A DNA stretch of 64,000 bases from Saccopteryx bilineata (GCF_036850765.1 NC_089493.1:123944239-124008238); one strand, 5' to 3'; numbered from the stretch's first letter, positions 1 to 11,935 are shown. Notes: generated by a model from the letters alone, not told the origin. Numbers and translations are program-made.

Positions 1-128
1 AAGGTTTTGTCATTTACTATAGGGATGGTGCTGTGTTTTGCTGTAATGTGTATCTGTAAAATTAAAGTGTAATGTCATTACATGTATTCTAATGCTATTT
101 CAAAGGTTTTATTAAAATAAGTTATATG

Positions 129-475
129 GGCCCTGGCCGGTTGGCTCAGTGGTAGAGCGTCGACCTGGCGTGCAGAAGTCCCGGGTTTGATTCCCGGCCA
201 GGGCACACAGGAGAAGCCCCCATCTGCTTCTCCATCCCTTCCCGTCTCCTTCCTCTCTATCTCTCTCTTTCCCTCCCGCAGCCGAGGCTGCATTGGAGCA
301 AAGATGGCCCGGGCGCTGGGGATGGCTCCTCGGCCTCTGCCCCAGGCGCTAGAGTGGCTCTGGTCGCAACAGAGCGACGCCCCCTGGAGGGCGTGCCGGG
401 ATGGATCCCGGTCGGGCGCATGCGGGAGTCTGTCTGACTGTCTCTCCCCGGTTCCGGCTTCAGAAAAATACAGAA

Positions 476-509
<34 letters not shown>
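129..509 (+). mobile_element. tRNA-derived SINE, type A
   Basis: The head looks like a tRNA (ggttggctcagtggtagag, then a B-box-like gggtttgattcccggcc). It is followed by the CT-rich body, the tRNA-unrelated 3' part ending in 'cttcagaaaaatac', and an (aaat)n tail. A perfect 13-bp target duplication, aataagttatatg, lies at 116-128 and 510-522. Confidence 0.93.
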
Positions 510-514
<5 letters not shown>

Positions 515-522
515 GTTATATG

Positions 523-2320
523 TTTGGAAATAAGTTAATCTGACCTTTATTTTTGAAAATATCTAGAGATACTCTAGAAACATTAGAAGTATTTATGTGA
601 ATGTTAAAAATATAAATGGGGCTAGTTTTCTTTTTAACAAATTTGAAAATGTTTTAAACCAAATTGTTTATTTGGTTATTTTGATAAAGCCTCTTCTTAT
701 TTCCTTCCATAATCACTTAAACTGCAGACTGAGGTTTAGTAAAGACCCAAAACAACTTTATTTACTTTTTTTGGTTTTCTAAAAACAGAAAATTTAATAA
801 CTAATGATAAGAATGAACATTTGATATTGTTCTTTACATTTCTGAGTTAAATTTACAGTGATTTTGTTTTATGATTTTTGCTATTTTATAAGTAGAAAAG
901 CGGGGTATGAAATGTACCAGGTCACAAGCTTTATGCTTCCAGGCAATGCTGAATTCTTTATATAATTCATACAATTTGTTCTTACTTTGTTGTGTTCCGG
1001 TTATTTTCATGTTGCTCAGGAAAAGAACTGAAACTATCCTGGAATTGTGGGAACTTTTCAAGGGTTATAATTCTGACAGAATATTTAGCATTTTGTTTTG
1101 CTTGATTTCTGGGTTTCATATGCGCATGTAATTTCAATGACTATAGCCATCTTAGGTATTAGAAACAACTGATGAGGATCAAGGAGGTGCAGAGATGCCT
1201 CTCAGGATAAAATATAGTCCTCTAGGTTTCAGAGCTCCCCTTCTTTACAGCTAGAATACTGCCTTCTTGATGAACAGAATCACAGTATATTCAACTATAC
1301 TGTAGGTTAGGTAGGCTGAATTTCTTCTGCAGTTGTCCTACAAGAAATTGAACTTGAAAGGTCAAAACAACAAATTTAGATATATATTTTTAGGATTTAA
1401 TCTGATTATCTAGGACTGCCTATTGAAATACTGTATTTCAGACAGGAAAAATGAAAGTTCACAGACAAGATATATAATAATAGTAAATAGCTCAGTCATT
1501 AAAAATACTTAAACAGTAGGCATAAGTACATCATCATCTTGTTTATGCTTTTCTGGGCTATATAAATATTTTTATATAAGTTTTTTGTGGGTAAATGCTA
1601 TATTGGGGGCAATACTTTATTTTTAAAATGAATAGTGCAGCAGGTGAGAGAAACTTTTTAAGAGGTTGACTTTCTTTTTAAAATTCTGCGTTACAACTCT
1701 AACAAGATGTATGTAGATTGACCATTTCATGACTATGCCATCTTATATATCCTTTTAGTAGTAAAGGATCTATTAATAATTCTTAGATTTGGTCCTGGTG
1801 ATTTGGCATATTCAGTGAAGGAGAGTCTTACCTTTATAAGGTTTTCTCAGCATCAGTCTACCAAGACCCAATAACTGATAAACCCATTTAAAAATACATT
1901 TTAAAATAGGTGAAATATTTTTTGGGCATTTCTTATTACTATTTAAGATTGTAGGAAATACTTTGAAGGTGTTATTCCCGATAACCATCAGCTTTATGTT
2001 TCTTGAAATATTTTCCCTCATTATAGTGTAATAAATCTATATAATAATAGTTATTCACTTTTTAGAGCTTATCTTTATTATTTACCTAAAGAAGCCCTTT
2101 ACAGAATAAGTAAGCATATTGGGACTCTGACCAGACTACAATACTAAGAGGTGGTTGCCTATAGATAAGATAGGTGAGATGATGCATGCCCAATAGACTC
2201 CATCCCTTAAAATTGACAAATTGAAGTGGTTCTATAGGGATAGTCTTAGGATCCTTGAGAAGCGATGAGACTCTAACCTGCTAAATAAACTAACCTCCTA
2301 GGAGGACTGCTGAGAGGACT
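523..2320. other. AT-rich intronic sequence, nothing recognised
   Basis: Unique-looking AT-rich DNA. The short open frames here have no family resemblance and no splice context. It is inferred to be part of FBXO33 intron 1. Confidence 0.6.
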
Positions 2321-2334
2321 TGGGGATCTCTTTA

Positions 2335-2518
2335 TTTTTTATTTTATTTTTTTTTATTCATTTTAGAGAGGAGAGGGAGAGACAGAGAGAGAGAAGGGGG
2401 GAGGAGCTGGAAGCATCAACTCCCATATGTGCCTTGACCAGGCAAGCCCAGGGTTTCGAACCAGCAACCTCAGCATTTCCAGATCGACGCTTTATCCACT
2501 GCGCCACCACAGGTCAGG
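2335..2518 (-). mobile_element. tRNA-derived SINE, type C
   Basis: The reverse strand reads the type C head (gacctgtggtggcgcagtgg), the 'gcctggtcaaggcacatatggg' region and a GA/CT-rich tail. A 14-bp target duplication, tggggatctcttta, flanks it at 2,321-2,334 and 2,519-2,532. Confidence 0.92.
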
Positions 2519-2532
2519 TGGGGATCTCTTTA

Positions 2533-3248
2533 ATACATAGACAGATGGTTAAGAACTGATAGATGGAGAATAGGAAGTAAAATCAACAAAAGATTATGAA
2601 AGTAAAGTATTATTTTTTTTCTGTGTTGAGTGAGACTGTCTAGCATCTTTTGAGTGAGGTGATTAAATTACTTCCGTTTTTAATGTGTTACATCTGAAGA
2701 AACTGTGGAAGAGTTCACCCAACTTGATCAGTTTACATAGGACATAAGATAATAGTTACAAAAAATTTGCTGTTTTTCCTCTGCGTATTAAGAGCTTACC
2801 ATGTGCCAAGCAGCATGAACAAGCTCCTTATTTCCATGGAGTCTAGAGAGGAAAGGCAGACAGAAATAAGTAAACAAATGAAGGGAAGTTTATTTCTGTT
2901 ATGAGAATAAGAGAAAATCTGAAAATAAAAGGACTATGTAAGAGTGACTAGGTAGCAACTTAGAGTGGTGAGGGAAAACCTCTTTGAGCTGCAACATGAA
3001 TGACAAGTCACCCATCTGAAGATCAGAGCAAATAGCATTCCAAGCAGAAAAAAAAACGAAAGATAAGCACCAAGGCCTTAGTCCAGACAAATTTTTGGCC
3101 TGTTGGCGCAGTAGGAAAGTACCATGTGATTCAAGGTAAGAGTGGTGTCGGATAAACTCAGAGATGTAGAGAGAGGAAAGAATGCTTTTGGTTATGTGGA
3201 CTTCAGAATGAATTGTCAGCTATATTCTAAGAATAGAAGAATTGATTT
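2533..3248. other. Intronic sequence, possibly an old interspersed repeat
   Basis: Around 2,790-3,080 the text ('accatgtgccaagcagc', a region about numbers rising, then 'gcattccaagcag') resembles old mammalian repeat consensus text. I could not fix the family. No gene is seen. Confidence 0.3.
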
Positions 3249-3266
3249 AAAAAAATAGTAAGGACA

Positions 3267-3630
3267 GCCCTGGCTGGTTGGCTCAGTGGTAGAGTGTCGG
3301 CCTGGCGTGCTGGAGTCCCGGGTTTGATTCCTGGCCAGGGCACACAGGAGAAGCACCCATCTGCTTCTCCACCCCTCCCCCTCTCCTTCCTCTCTGTCTC
3401 TCTCTTCCCCTCCCGCAGCCAAGGCTCCATTGGAGTGAGGTTGGCCAGGGAGCTGAGGATGGCTCCTTGGCCTCTGCCTCAGGTGATAGAATGGCTCTGG
3501 TTGCAACAGAGCAACGCCCCAAATGGGCAGAGCATCGCCCCCTGGTGGGCATGCCGGGTGATCCCGGTTGGGCGCATGCGGGAGTCTGTCTGACTGCCTC
3601 CCCGTTTCCAACTTCAGAAAAATACAAAAA
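3267..3630 (+). mobile_element. tRNA-derived SINE, type A
   Basis: Full-length type A with an A-rich tail. The target duplication, ending 'aatagtaaggaca', lies at 3,249-3,266 and 3,631-3,648. The open frames of up to 156 codons across it are repeat artefacts. Confidence 0.93.
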
Positions 3631-4177
3631 AAAAAAATAGTAAGGACAGGAATAAGGTGATCTAGTTTGCATTTTAAGACAATCACTCTGGTTGCTGTAT
3701 AATGAATGAATTATAAGAAGGAGAAAGAGGAAGCAGGGAGACTAGTTGGAAAGCTGTTGTAATAATGTAGGCAAGAGGCTATAGAGACAGTTAAGATGAA
3801 GAAAAGTAGATGGATTTGGAATATATTTTTGAAGAGCCCAGAGGACTTGCTGTTTGGATATATATTTTAAAAAGAGAAGAATCAAATATTTTTTATTATT
3901 TCTCTGTAAGACTCATTTTTCTTATTCTTAGTACTGTTAAAATTACTGTTAATTATTTAATAGCATATTAAATAGCAATTTTATATGTCAATCTAATTTT
4001 TTTTAATTTTTGTTGTAAACTCTGTAATTTGAGGATGATGGTAATTCTGAGATAATTGAGTAAATGAATTTATAAATTCTGAGAAATCACTTTTAGTTAA
4101 TGTATCATAATAACGCTAAGAAGGAATGCCATTATAGTCTGGTGACTTATTTCTGGTCTCCAAAGTTGTGTGCTGTC

Positions 4178-4306
4178 CAGTATGGTAGCCACTAGCCACA
4201 TAGCTATTTAAATTTAATTAAGTAAAATTAAAGATTTAGTCACACTAGCCATATTTCAAGTGCTGCATAGTCATATGTGGCTAGTAGCTACCATATTGGA
4301 TATGTT
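4178..4306. mobile_element. MER5A-like hAT (Charlie) relic
   Basis: It has inverted ends (cagtatggtagcc at the left, ggctaccatattg near the right) and the internal phrases 'actagccacat', 'cacactagcc' and 'atttcaagtgct'. These match the MER5A consensus as I remember it. It is an ancient, immobile mammalian MITE. Confidence 0.8.
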
Positions 4307-4309
4307 ATT

Positions 4310-6480
4310 AAAGTATTTTGTGGATGTAAACACACTTGATAGTGAACATGAACTAAAAAAGAATAGAATTAACCTGAAAAAATTTCATGCAGGATGTAGA
4401 TTATTTTAGCTTTGATCTACTTAGAAAAGAAAAATATTTCATTTTATGGGCTATTTTACGGCATCGTCGAAGGTTTTAACTTTTTTAAGAACATCTTTTT
4501 CAAGTATCAAGTTTTTATGTATTCCCCTTTTCCATAATTAATTAGTCTTAGCTGTATTAACTAATTCAAAGTGGCTGTTTTTGGCATTTTGACACACTGG
4601 TACTACTTTATTACATCAAAAGAAACAATTTTGGATCCTCTGAAATGAAAGAAAGCATGCTAAAGTTACTGCCACAGATTAAGTTCCCAAATTTTGAACC
4701 TCAGAAAAGAGAACAAGGTCTTTGTGACCAAAATATCAGAAGCCTTTGGGTCCTCAATTGTACTAAACAGTCCAACAGAAATACAATAAAAAGATAAAAG
4801 ATTTTCAGTCCTTTCAGGCACTTAGGTGGTTAAGATTGGTTTTGAAGAATTGCTCAGACTAACCCAATGAATCTGTATGTATAGGTTTTTATAAAATGCT
4901 GTCAAAAATTGAGATGGTGGTTTAATTCATAGGGAAATTCTTATGCTAAAAAAAACAAAGTATATTTTCAGTGGGAGTTGAATATACATGTTTAAGTTGT
5001 GTGTTTTTAATACATATTAAAACTATGGTTGAAAAGATAAGTGGAAATCACAGGTTTGCAGAAAAGAATTTAATTTTTCTGGGCAAATATGTTGTTTTGG
5101 AGGGATTCCAAGTATAAGTTGTACCTGAAAACTCGTTTTCACCCTCGTTTTTGTCATGCACTAAGGTAAATATAACATTCAACAAATATTTATTGAATGC
5201 CAGTTCTAGCAGCTAAAGGTACAACAGTGATCAAAAAGTTCTATCATCATAGAGCTTGTTGTATTGGGGAGAAAAATAAGTAAAATATGTAGTATCACAT
5301 ATACTACATGCACAAAGCAAAATAAAGCAGTGAAGATAGATGAGAATGGTGGAGGTGGAAAGGAGTGCTGCTGTGTAAAATTAGGAAATTTAAGGAAAGT
5401 GTCAATGACAGAAGTAGCACTTGAAGGAAAGGTAGCAAGCCAGATGTGTGTCTGGGAAGTGATTCCTGAGGGAAGGAGTAAATGAAGGCATAGTGCTGTT
5501 TTTGAAAACATGAGTCTTTTTTAAAAATTTTGTTCCATATACACTTGAAATGAAACCAACATAAGTATTCACATCATTAGCACAAAATGCTTTTTTATTA
5601 GTTGAATAAGCAGAGTAGGAGAGCAGTCTGTAGGCTAAGTTTCTAAGTTATAAGTACTTAATGATGTGATTTAGCTTTATATCTGGAACTGATGATTTTT
5701 TAAAATAGGATTAAAGAACAATGCAATTAAGTTGAAGAATTCATTTATTTCTGGCAATAGTATGGCCTTTTGCATATTTTAGAAAGTTCAATTATCGAAC
5801 ACATTTTAGGATTTGCAAGGGACTGGTAAGTAGGTTGTATCCTATTAACATTACCATAGGAACGGAGCTAAATTAATTTGAAGAATTAAGATGAAAGAAA
5901 AACTGTCTAACCAACTGTAATGTTTTCCCAGTGTATTTTTGTCAAATGTTTTTGAACAATTGCATGGTAAACATTGTACAGGAAAGAACCCTGTTTGCTT
6001 CTTTAGTTCACTTGCTGATTCAACCATAAGTAAATGAATGAATAAACTCAGGTCACAGACTTCATCCTTAAATAAAAGGATTATGTGGGCCTCAGAATGA
6101 GGCATCTATTTGTTGCTATGGTTCAGTACGTTCTGTTCTAGTGTTGTTGCCTCAATGTTCTTTTCAGTCCTTTTTTATCATCTGAAACAGTAATGAGCCA
6201 CCTGGGGGCTATATGCAGTCTCCTTGGCTTCACTGTATGATCTGTAATCTAATTTCAACATAATATATTTGAACGTTGCCCTTGAGTTGCCGCGGTCTTT
6301 TTCCTGTTTTAAAGTGAATTAACGTTTTCTACATCATTTAATAAATAAGGTTGCATTTTGAATGGAAAAATAAGTACCTAAAATTCTTTCCACAAATGTC
6401 TCTCATATGCTACTCTAAAATATACCAGTTACAATTTTTCTAATAACTTTCAATAGACCATTATATTTAAGGACATGGTT
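4310..6480. other. AT-rich intronic sequence
   Basis: No gene is seen. Around 5,165-5,480 the phrase 'caacaaatatttattgaatgcc' and the following text resemble an old mammalian interspersed repeat that I could not name with confidence. Confidence 0.5.
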
Positions 6481-6600
6481 TAACTATAACAACATGAACG
6501 CAGTGTGAGTCAGAACCCCAGTACTCTACCTAGTCCTGTCCTATTATTGCATCTTCTACAAGTCACTCCAGTTTCCTCATCTATAAAGAGAAATGACTGA
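6481..6600 (+). mobile_element. MIR relic
   Basis: It carries the MIR core pattern: 'caagtcactccagtttcctcatctataaag', diverged from the familiar 'gtttcctcatctgtaaaatg'. Ancient mammalian SINE. Confidence 0.65.
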
Positions 6601-6667
6601 GTTGGATGATCCCACAAATCATTCCACCTTCAAAAATATGTCAGGGATTACATCTGTAAAGAAAATT

Positions 6668-6975
6668 TGTGTGCGACCAGGCAGTGGCTCAGTGGTAATA
6701 GCATCAGCCTGGGATGCTGAGGACCTAGGTTTGAAACCCCAACATCGCAGGCTGGAGCACAGGGTCACTGGATTGAGTGACCATGGGATCATTGACATGG
6801 CCCCCATGGTCACTGGCTTGAGCCCAAAGGTTGCTGGCTTGAGCAAGGTGTCACTGGCTTAGTTGGAGCCTCCTGGTCAAGATACATATGGAAAAACAAT
6901 CGATTAACAACTAAGATGTTATAACAAAGAATTGATGCTTTTCAACTCCCTTCCTGTCTGTCTGTCCCCTCCCCT
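6668..6975 (+). mobile_element. Diverged tRNA-derived SINE, type B
   Basis: The head 'gcgaccaggcagtggctcagtgg' is followed by 'catcagcctgggatgctgagg', repeated 'gctggcttgagc' units, and 'aacaactaagatg' with a CT-rich end. It is more diverged than the other copies. Confidence 0.8.
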
Positions 6976-7030
6976 CTTATACTATAACAACATTATTACC
7001 ATTTTATTGCTGCAAATAAAAAGTTTTTTG

Positions 7031-7240
7031 TTTTCTTTTTTAGCTAGAGGGAGAGGGAGAGAGAGATTAGAAACATCAACTCATAGTTGAACCATTTTAG
7101 TTGTTCATTGATTGCTTCTCATACCTGCCTTGATGGAAGTGGGGGATAAGTAGGGGCTCCAGAGGAGCCAGTGACCCTTGCTGAAGCCACAGACCTTGAG
7201 CTTCAAACCAGCAATGTTTGGGCTCAAGTCATAAAATAAT
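7031..7240 (-). mobile_element. Diverged type B SINE, antisense, partial
   Basis: The GA-rich strip, 'gaaacatcaactcatagtt', 'ttgttcattgattgcttctcat' and 'aagccacagaccttgagc' follow the antisense order of a type B SINE. The tRNA head is not clear. Confidence 0.65.
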
Positions 7241-7606
7241 TTTTTGTTAAATTGCCCTTGAGTGGCATGTTTCAAACATTGCTTGCACATTTAAAAATAT
7301 TGTATAGCTGGAACTAAAACAAAAGTATTCCAGGGAATCACCTCATATTAACTTGTTAAAATTTAATAATATGCAGATTGTTGATTTTTAAATTATTTTC
7401 ATGTAAATTAAGTTCTTACAAAGGTGAAAAGCTATGTAAAGGTAATTTAAGTTTCTGAATTCCTAAGTAGTATGTATTTATAAAAATAGAGTATTTGAAA
7501 AATAGAGAACCAGTGAAAAATTCCCCAGAGATAATTGCTGATAAAATGTGATACATCCTTTTGCAAAATAGGAATAATAAATCTGTGTGTGGTTTTCCAT
7601 TAATAT
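7241..7606. other. AT-rich intronic sequence, nothing recognised
   Basis: No gene or clear repeat could be identified. Confidence 0.45.
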
Positions 7607-7618
7607 TAAATCTTGTGC

Positions 7619-7797
7619 CTGACCTGTGGTGGCGCAGTGGATAAAGCGTCGACCTGGAACGCTATAGTCGCCGGTTCAAAACCCTGGGCTTGCCTGGTCA
7701 AGGCACATATAGGAGTTGATGCTTCCTGCTCCTCTCTCTCTCTCTCTCTCTCATTCTTTCTCCTCTCTAAAAATTAATTTAAAAAAAATTTTTTTTT
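7619..7797 (+). mobile_element. tRNA-derived SINE, type C
   Basis: Complete type C with head gacctgtggtggcgcagtgg. The target duplication taaatcttgtgc lies at 7,607-7,618 and about 7,798-7,809. Confidence 0.92.
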
Positions 7798-7809
7798 TAA
7801 ATCTTGTGC

Positions 7810-8240
7810 ATTTTTTCACACTGGTAACATCAAATGCTGCCAAAATGTAGAACAACAGAAACTTTCATTGCTGGAAGGAATACAAAATGATGCAGTCACT
7901 ATGAGAGATAATTTAGCAGTTTCTTACAAAACTAAACATACCCTTAACCATACAATCCAGCACTCATGCTCCTTTGCATTTGAAAGGAATTGAAAGATGT
8001 CCTCCGGAAAACATGTAGTCATTTATAGCACCTTTATTCATAATTGGCAGAACTGGAAAAGAACAAGATATCTTTTATTAGGTGAATGGATATATTAACT
8101 TTGGTATATTCAGACAATAGAATTGTTATTCTGGGTTGAAAAGAAATGAGCTATAAAGCCATAAAAAGACATGAAGGAAGCTTATATATTTCCAGCTGAA
8201 AGAAGACAATCTAAAAAGGCTTTACACTGGTAATTTCAAC
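7810..8240 (+). mobile_element. L1 ORF2 3' end, interrupted by a Tc1-like element
   Basis: This is a diverged sense-strand L1 3' end, with 'aatgatgcagtcactatgag', 'agcacctttattcataattggc' and 'agccataaaaagacatgaagg'. It breaks at the TA where the Tc1-like element begins and resumes at 9,743. Confidence 0.8.
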
Positions 8241-9742
8241 TACACTGCTCACAAAAATTAGGGGATATTTCAAAATGAATATGAAGTGATTTTAAAAAAT
8301 AAGCATTTGGTTTCTTTTTATTAAACAAGAACATCAAAAAAGCAAACAAGTCAAAGAAAGTTGTTTGATTATGCAAATGAGATGCAAATAAGTTATCATG
8401 ATTGAGTAGCAGGTGACATATTGGGGGTGAACAGAACCATGTGAAACTGTACAAGAGTTCCACACATTGACTGTTCAGTAGGGTGTATGGTTACCTAAGA
8501 CTGCCAAAACACACTGACAGCGAGGGGGCATGGACAGGATCAGATTGTCCAGCAATTCTTCTGGGATGCTCTGCCACTCTTGCTCCAGGGCAACTTCCAG
8601 CTCAAGAAGTGTGGGAGGCACTGGACAGTTTGCCAGATGTCTTCCCAGTGCATCCCCAGTATGTTCAATGGGATTCAGGTCTGGAGAATGTGAAGGCCAG
8701 TCCATGCGTTTGATTCCTGCCTCCTGAAGCATGTGGTTGACAAGATGCGCGTGGTGGGGCCTTGCATTATTGTCCATGAAAAGAAAGTTGTTTCCAACTG
8801 CTCCAGCATAGGGTACCACTGTAGGGTGCAGGACCTCATCTCAATATCTGACAGCAGTTAATGATTCATTTCTAATGACGTGGAGGTCGGTGTGACCACC
8901 AGTGCTGATGCCAGCCCACACCATGATTCCACCACCACCAAAGGAATTCTTTTCTCACTTGAAACGTGGATTCTCCCCATGTTCCTTATTCATGCCAGAT
9001 CAGGACACGATGATTGTCAGGCTGCAGACTGAACCGTGACTCAACAGAGGACAGTTGACCACTCATCATTGGTCCAGTGATGATTCTCATCAGCCCATTT
9101 TCTGTGGGTTCTACGATGTTCAGCAGATAACAGAATGCACACCATTCGTTGCTAGGCATGCAGTCCAGTACGATTGAGCTGATTTTGTATGGTCTGGGTG
9201 CATATCCATTGTCTAGTGGCAACAAGAAACTGTCCCCACAGCTCTGTTGCATTGCTGCACCTGTTTCTTCTTGCCAGTAAGATCAAGTAGCAGTCATCTC
9301 TAGCTGTTGTGGCAGATAGGTGACCCTGCCTTTGTCACCTTCGTACTGTGCCAGTCTCTTGAAAGCTATTCCACTGTCTGCTACTCATGGTTTGGGATGT
9401 TCCAAATGCTGTTGCCACTGTCGTCTGTGTTTGACCAGCTTCAAGACGTCCTGTGGCTCTCCAGATCATGTTGCAGAAGCATTGCAAGGGCTGGGAAATT
9501 ACAGGATGTGCACTTTCAAGATCAGGAAACATGCAGATACTACAGTACTTGCAGCCTTTTGTATAGTGCATTTTCACCAATGAAATAAAAGTTGGTTTTG
9601 CATCTCATTTGCATAATCAAACAACTTTCTTTGACTTGTTTGCTTTTCTGATGTTCTTGTTTAATAAAAAAAATCAAACGCTTCTCTTTTTATCACTTCA
9701 TTTTTAATTTGAAATATCCCCAAATTTTTGTGAGCAGTGTAT
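8241..9742 (-). mobile_element. Tc1-like DNA transposon, copy 1 (degenerate)
   Basis: The element runs from TA-cactgctcacaaaaatt to its inverse ending agcagtgTA, about 1.5 kb, with TA at both edges. The two ends are inverted repeats of about 150 bp (8,241 to about 8,391; about 9,592 to 9,742). The broken transposase frame lies on the minus strand. It splits the L1 3' end. Copy 2 is at 28,970-30,984. The two copies are perfectly identical at 8,591-9,024 / 29,802-30,235 but clearly diverged on both sides of that stretch. Confidence 0.93.
8475..9580 (-). pseudogene. Tc1-like transposase remnant, copy 1
   Basis: Three blocks in different frames follow the order of a Tc1-type transposase. At 9,335-9,580 is an N-terminal helix-turn-helix piece with 'RLEAGQTQTTVATAFGTSQ' and 'QETGTVRR'. 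At 8,986-9,252 is the region of the first catalytic Asp; it reads S-V-E-S-R-F where Tc1 relatives have S-D-E-S-R-F, so that Asp is lost. At 8,475-8,819 is the C-terminal part with MDNNARPH and HSPDLNPIEH. Relatives usually read M-D-D-N-A-R-P-H. The Asn in the second position therefore suggests loss of the second catalytic Asp, unless the preceding Asp serves, which would give a 35-residue spacing to the Glu. Frameshifts make this a dead copy. Confidence 0.88.
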
Positions 9743-10135
9743 ATGAGACTCTAGGGAAAGAAAAACTATGGAGACAATCGAAAGGTAAGTGGTTGCCAGA
9801 GGTGGGGAGAGGAGAGATCTGAATAGGTGGAGCACAGAGAATTTTTAGGGCAGTGAAAAACTATATTACAGTAGTGGACATATGTCGTTATACATTGATC
9901 CAAATTCACAGAATGTACAACACTGGGAGTGAACCCAAGGTAAACTATATACTTGAGGTAATAATGATCTGTCAGTGTAGGTTCATCCTTGGTGGAAAAA
10001 AAAGATATCATTCTGGTGAGTGATGTTGAGAATCGGGAGGTTATTCACATGGGAATAGGTGGTAAATAGCTCCTCAATTTTGTTATAAACTTGAATCCAC
10101 CTTTAAAAAATGAAGTTACTTAAAAATCATATCAT
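9743..10135 (+). mobile_element. L1 3' UTR, continuation of the interrupted L1
   Basis: It resumes with 'gaaaaactatggagacaatcg', 'taagtggttgccagaggtgggg' and 'ggtaataatgatctgtcagtg', the order of a sense L1 3' end. Removing the Tc1-like element restores continuity with 7,810-8,240. Confidence 0.8.
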
Positions 10136-10360
10136 GACAATATATATATTGTATTTAAAGGAAATGATTTTTACACCCTTTTTTAGACATTCAGTTATGT
10201 TGAATATTTTTAAGTTCCCTATAAACTCAAAGTATATGCAGTTTACTCATTTTTAAAAAAAATATTCTGGTCATCAAGAGTAACTGAACATAGAACTTAA
10301 TTTTTTAAAAATTCTGTCAATTTCCCCATCATTTCTTGGTTTTTATTTTATTTTTGAGGG

Positions 10361-10706
10361 GGTTTTTTTTGTTTGTTTTATTTTTTAGTGCATACGAGAA
10401 AGACAGAGGGGGTTACAGAGAGACAGGAATGGAGAGAGATGAAAAGTATCAACTCTTCATGTGGTACTTTAGTTGTTCATTGACTGCTTTCTCATATGTG
10501 TCTTGACCAGGCAAATCCAGCCAAGCCAGTGACCTCTTGCTCAAGCCAGCAACCGTGGGGTTATGTCACTGATCCCAGGCTCAAGTCAGCAGCCCACACT
10601 CAAGCTAGATAAGCCCGCACTCAAGCCAACAACCTCGGGGTTTCGAACCTGGGTCCTCAGCATCCTAGGTCAACACTCTATCCACTGCGCTACCACCTTG
10701 GCCGGT
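10361..10706 (-). mobile_element. tRNA-derived SINE, type B, antisense
   Basis: It opens with a poly-T and GA-rich strip and has 'ttcattgactgctttctcatatg'. It ends with 'tatccactgcgctaccaccttgg', the reverse complement of the tRNA-like head. Confidence 0.88.
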
Positions 10707-10714
10707 TTTTGTGG

Positions 10715-10860
10715 GGTTTTTAATATTGAGGTATAACTGACATATAACATATGAGTTTCATGTGTACAACATAATGATTTGATACATGTACATGTTGCAA
10801 AATGATCACAATAAATCTAATTAACTCCCTTTCTCCATCTTAAACCCAGTACATTTACTG
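10715..10860 (-). mobile_element. L1 3' UTR fragment, antisense
   Basis: 'attgaggtataactgacatataac', 'gtacaacataatgatttgatac' and 'aaaatgatcacaataaatct' match the antisense 3' end of L1 as remembered. Confidence 0.7.
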
Positions 10861-11132
10861 TTTCATTTCTGTGGTCTCTAAAAGACAGTAAATCTCAATT
10901 AGGAAGCACATCTCCCCTACATCCCCGAACTTATGCTGAAAATCATTTGTAAATAAAATGTTACTGACAGAAACGGGTTGTACATGTAAACACAGTAAAG
11001 AAAAAAATTTAAAGGGTATGTGAATGTATGTTGTATTTATACATATATGTGTATATGTGACAACTGATTCTAAAATTTTAAGGAGAAGCAAAGATCAGAA
11101 CAGCCAACATAGCTTTAAAGGAGAACAGCATA

Positions 11133-11555
11133 GCCCTGGCCGGTTGGCTCAGCGGTAGAGCGTCGGCCTAGCGTGCGGAGGACCCGGGTTCGATTCCCGG
11201 CCAGGGCACATAGGAGAAGCGCCCATTTGCTTCTCCACCCCTCCGCCGCGCCTTCCTCTCTGTCTCTCTCTTCCCCTCCCGCAGCCAGGGCTCCATTGGA
11301 GCAAAGATGGCCCGGGCGCTGGGGATGGCTCTGTGGCCTCTGCCCCAGGCGCTAGAGTGGCTCTGGTCGCAACATGGCGACACCCAGGAGGGTCGCAACA
11401 TGGCGACGCCCAGGATGGGCAGAGCATTGCCCCCTGGTGGACAGAGCGTCGCCCCTGGTGGGCGTGCCGGGTGGATCGCGGTCAGGCGCATGCGGGAGTC
11501 TGTCTGACTGTCTCTCCCTGTTTCTAGCTTCAGAAAAATGCAAAAAAAAAAAAAA
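11133..11555 (+). mobile_element. tRNA-derived SINE, type A (long variant)
   Basis: Type A with an expanded middle ('caacatggcgac' occurs twice and the 'ccctggtgg' unit is duplicated). The tail is poly-A. The perfect target duplication aaaggagaacagcata lies at 11,117-11,132 and 11,556-11,571. It interrupts an L1. Confidence 0.93.
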
Positions 11556-11793
11556 AAAGGAGAACAGCATAGACAGAGGACTGACACTGCCTGATTACAA
11601 GACTTACTATAAAGCTACAGTAGTCAAGACACTTCGGTGTTCGTGAAAGAAGAGACAAATAAAACAGAGCCCAGAAATAGACCCACATAAATATAACCAA
11701 TGTTCAAAAATTAACTCAAATTGGATTACAGACCTAAATGTAAAACACAAAACTATAAAATACCCAAAAGATAACATAGTAGAAAATCTGGAT

Positions 11794-11935
11794 TAGTGGT
11801 TTTCAACCACTGGTCCCAATGATTATAGATTCTGTAATTTTCATACAACATCAGTGTCGTTAACTCTTTCACCAACTGGCAAAAAATTTCTGGTGGACCA
11901 GCACCCGTCCATAGATTCACAGTTGAAAACTACTG
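11794..11935. mobile_element. Small non-autonomous hAT element
   Basis: 142 bp with inverted ends (tagtggttttcaacca at the left, agttgaaaactactg at the right). The 8-bp target duplication atctggat/atctagat (one mismatch) at 11,786-11,793 and 11,936-11,943 fits the hAT hallmark. Confidence 0.82.

Noticed and set aside
129..210. tRNA gene candidates at SINE heads
   Set aside because: A- and B-box-like text is present, but it is joined to SINE bodies with A-rich tails and target duplications, and no complete cloverleaf stands alone.
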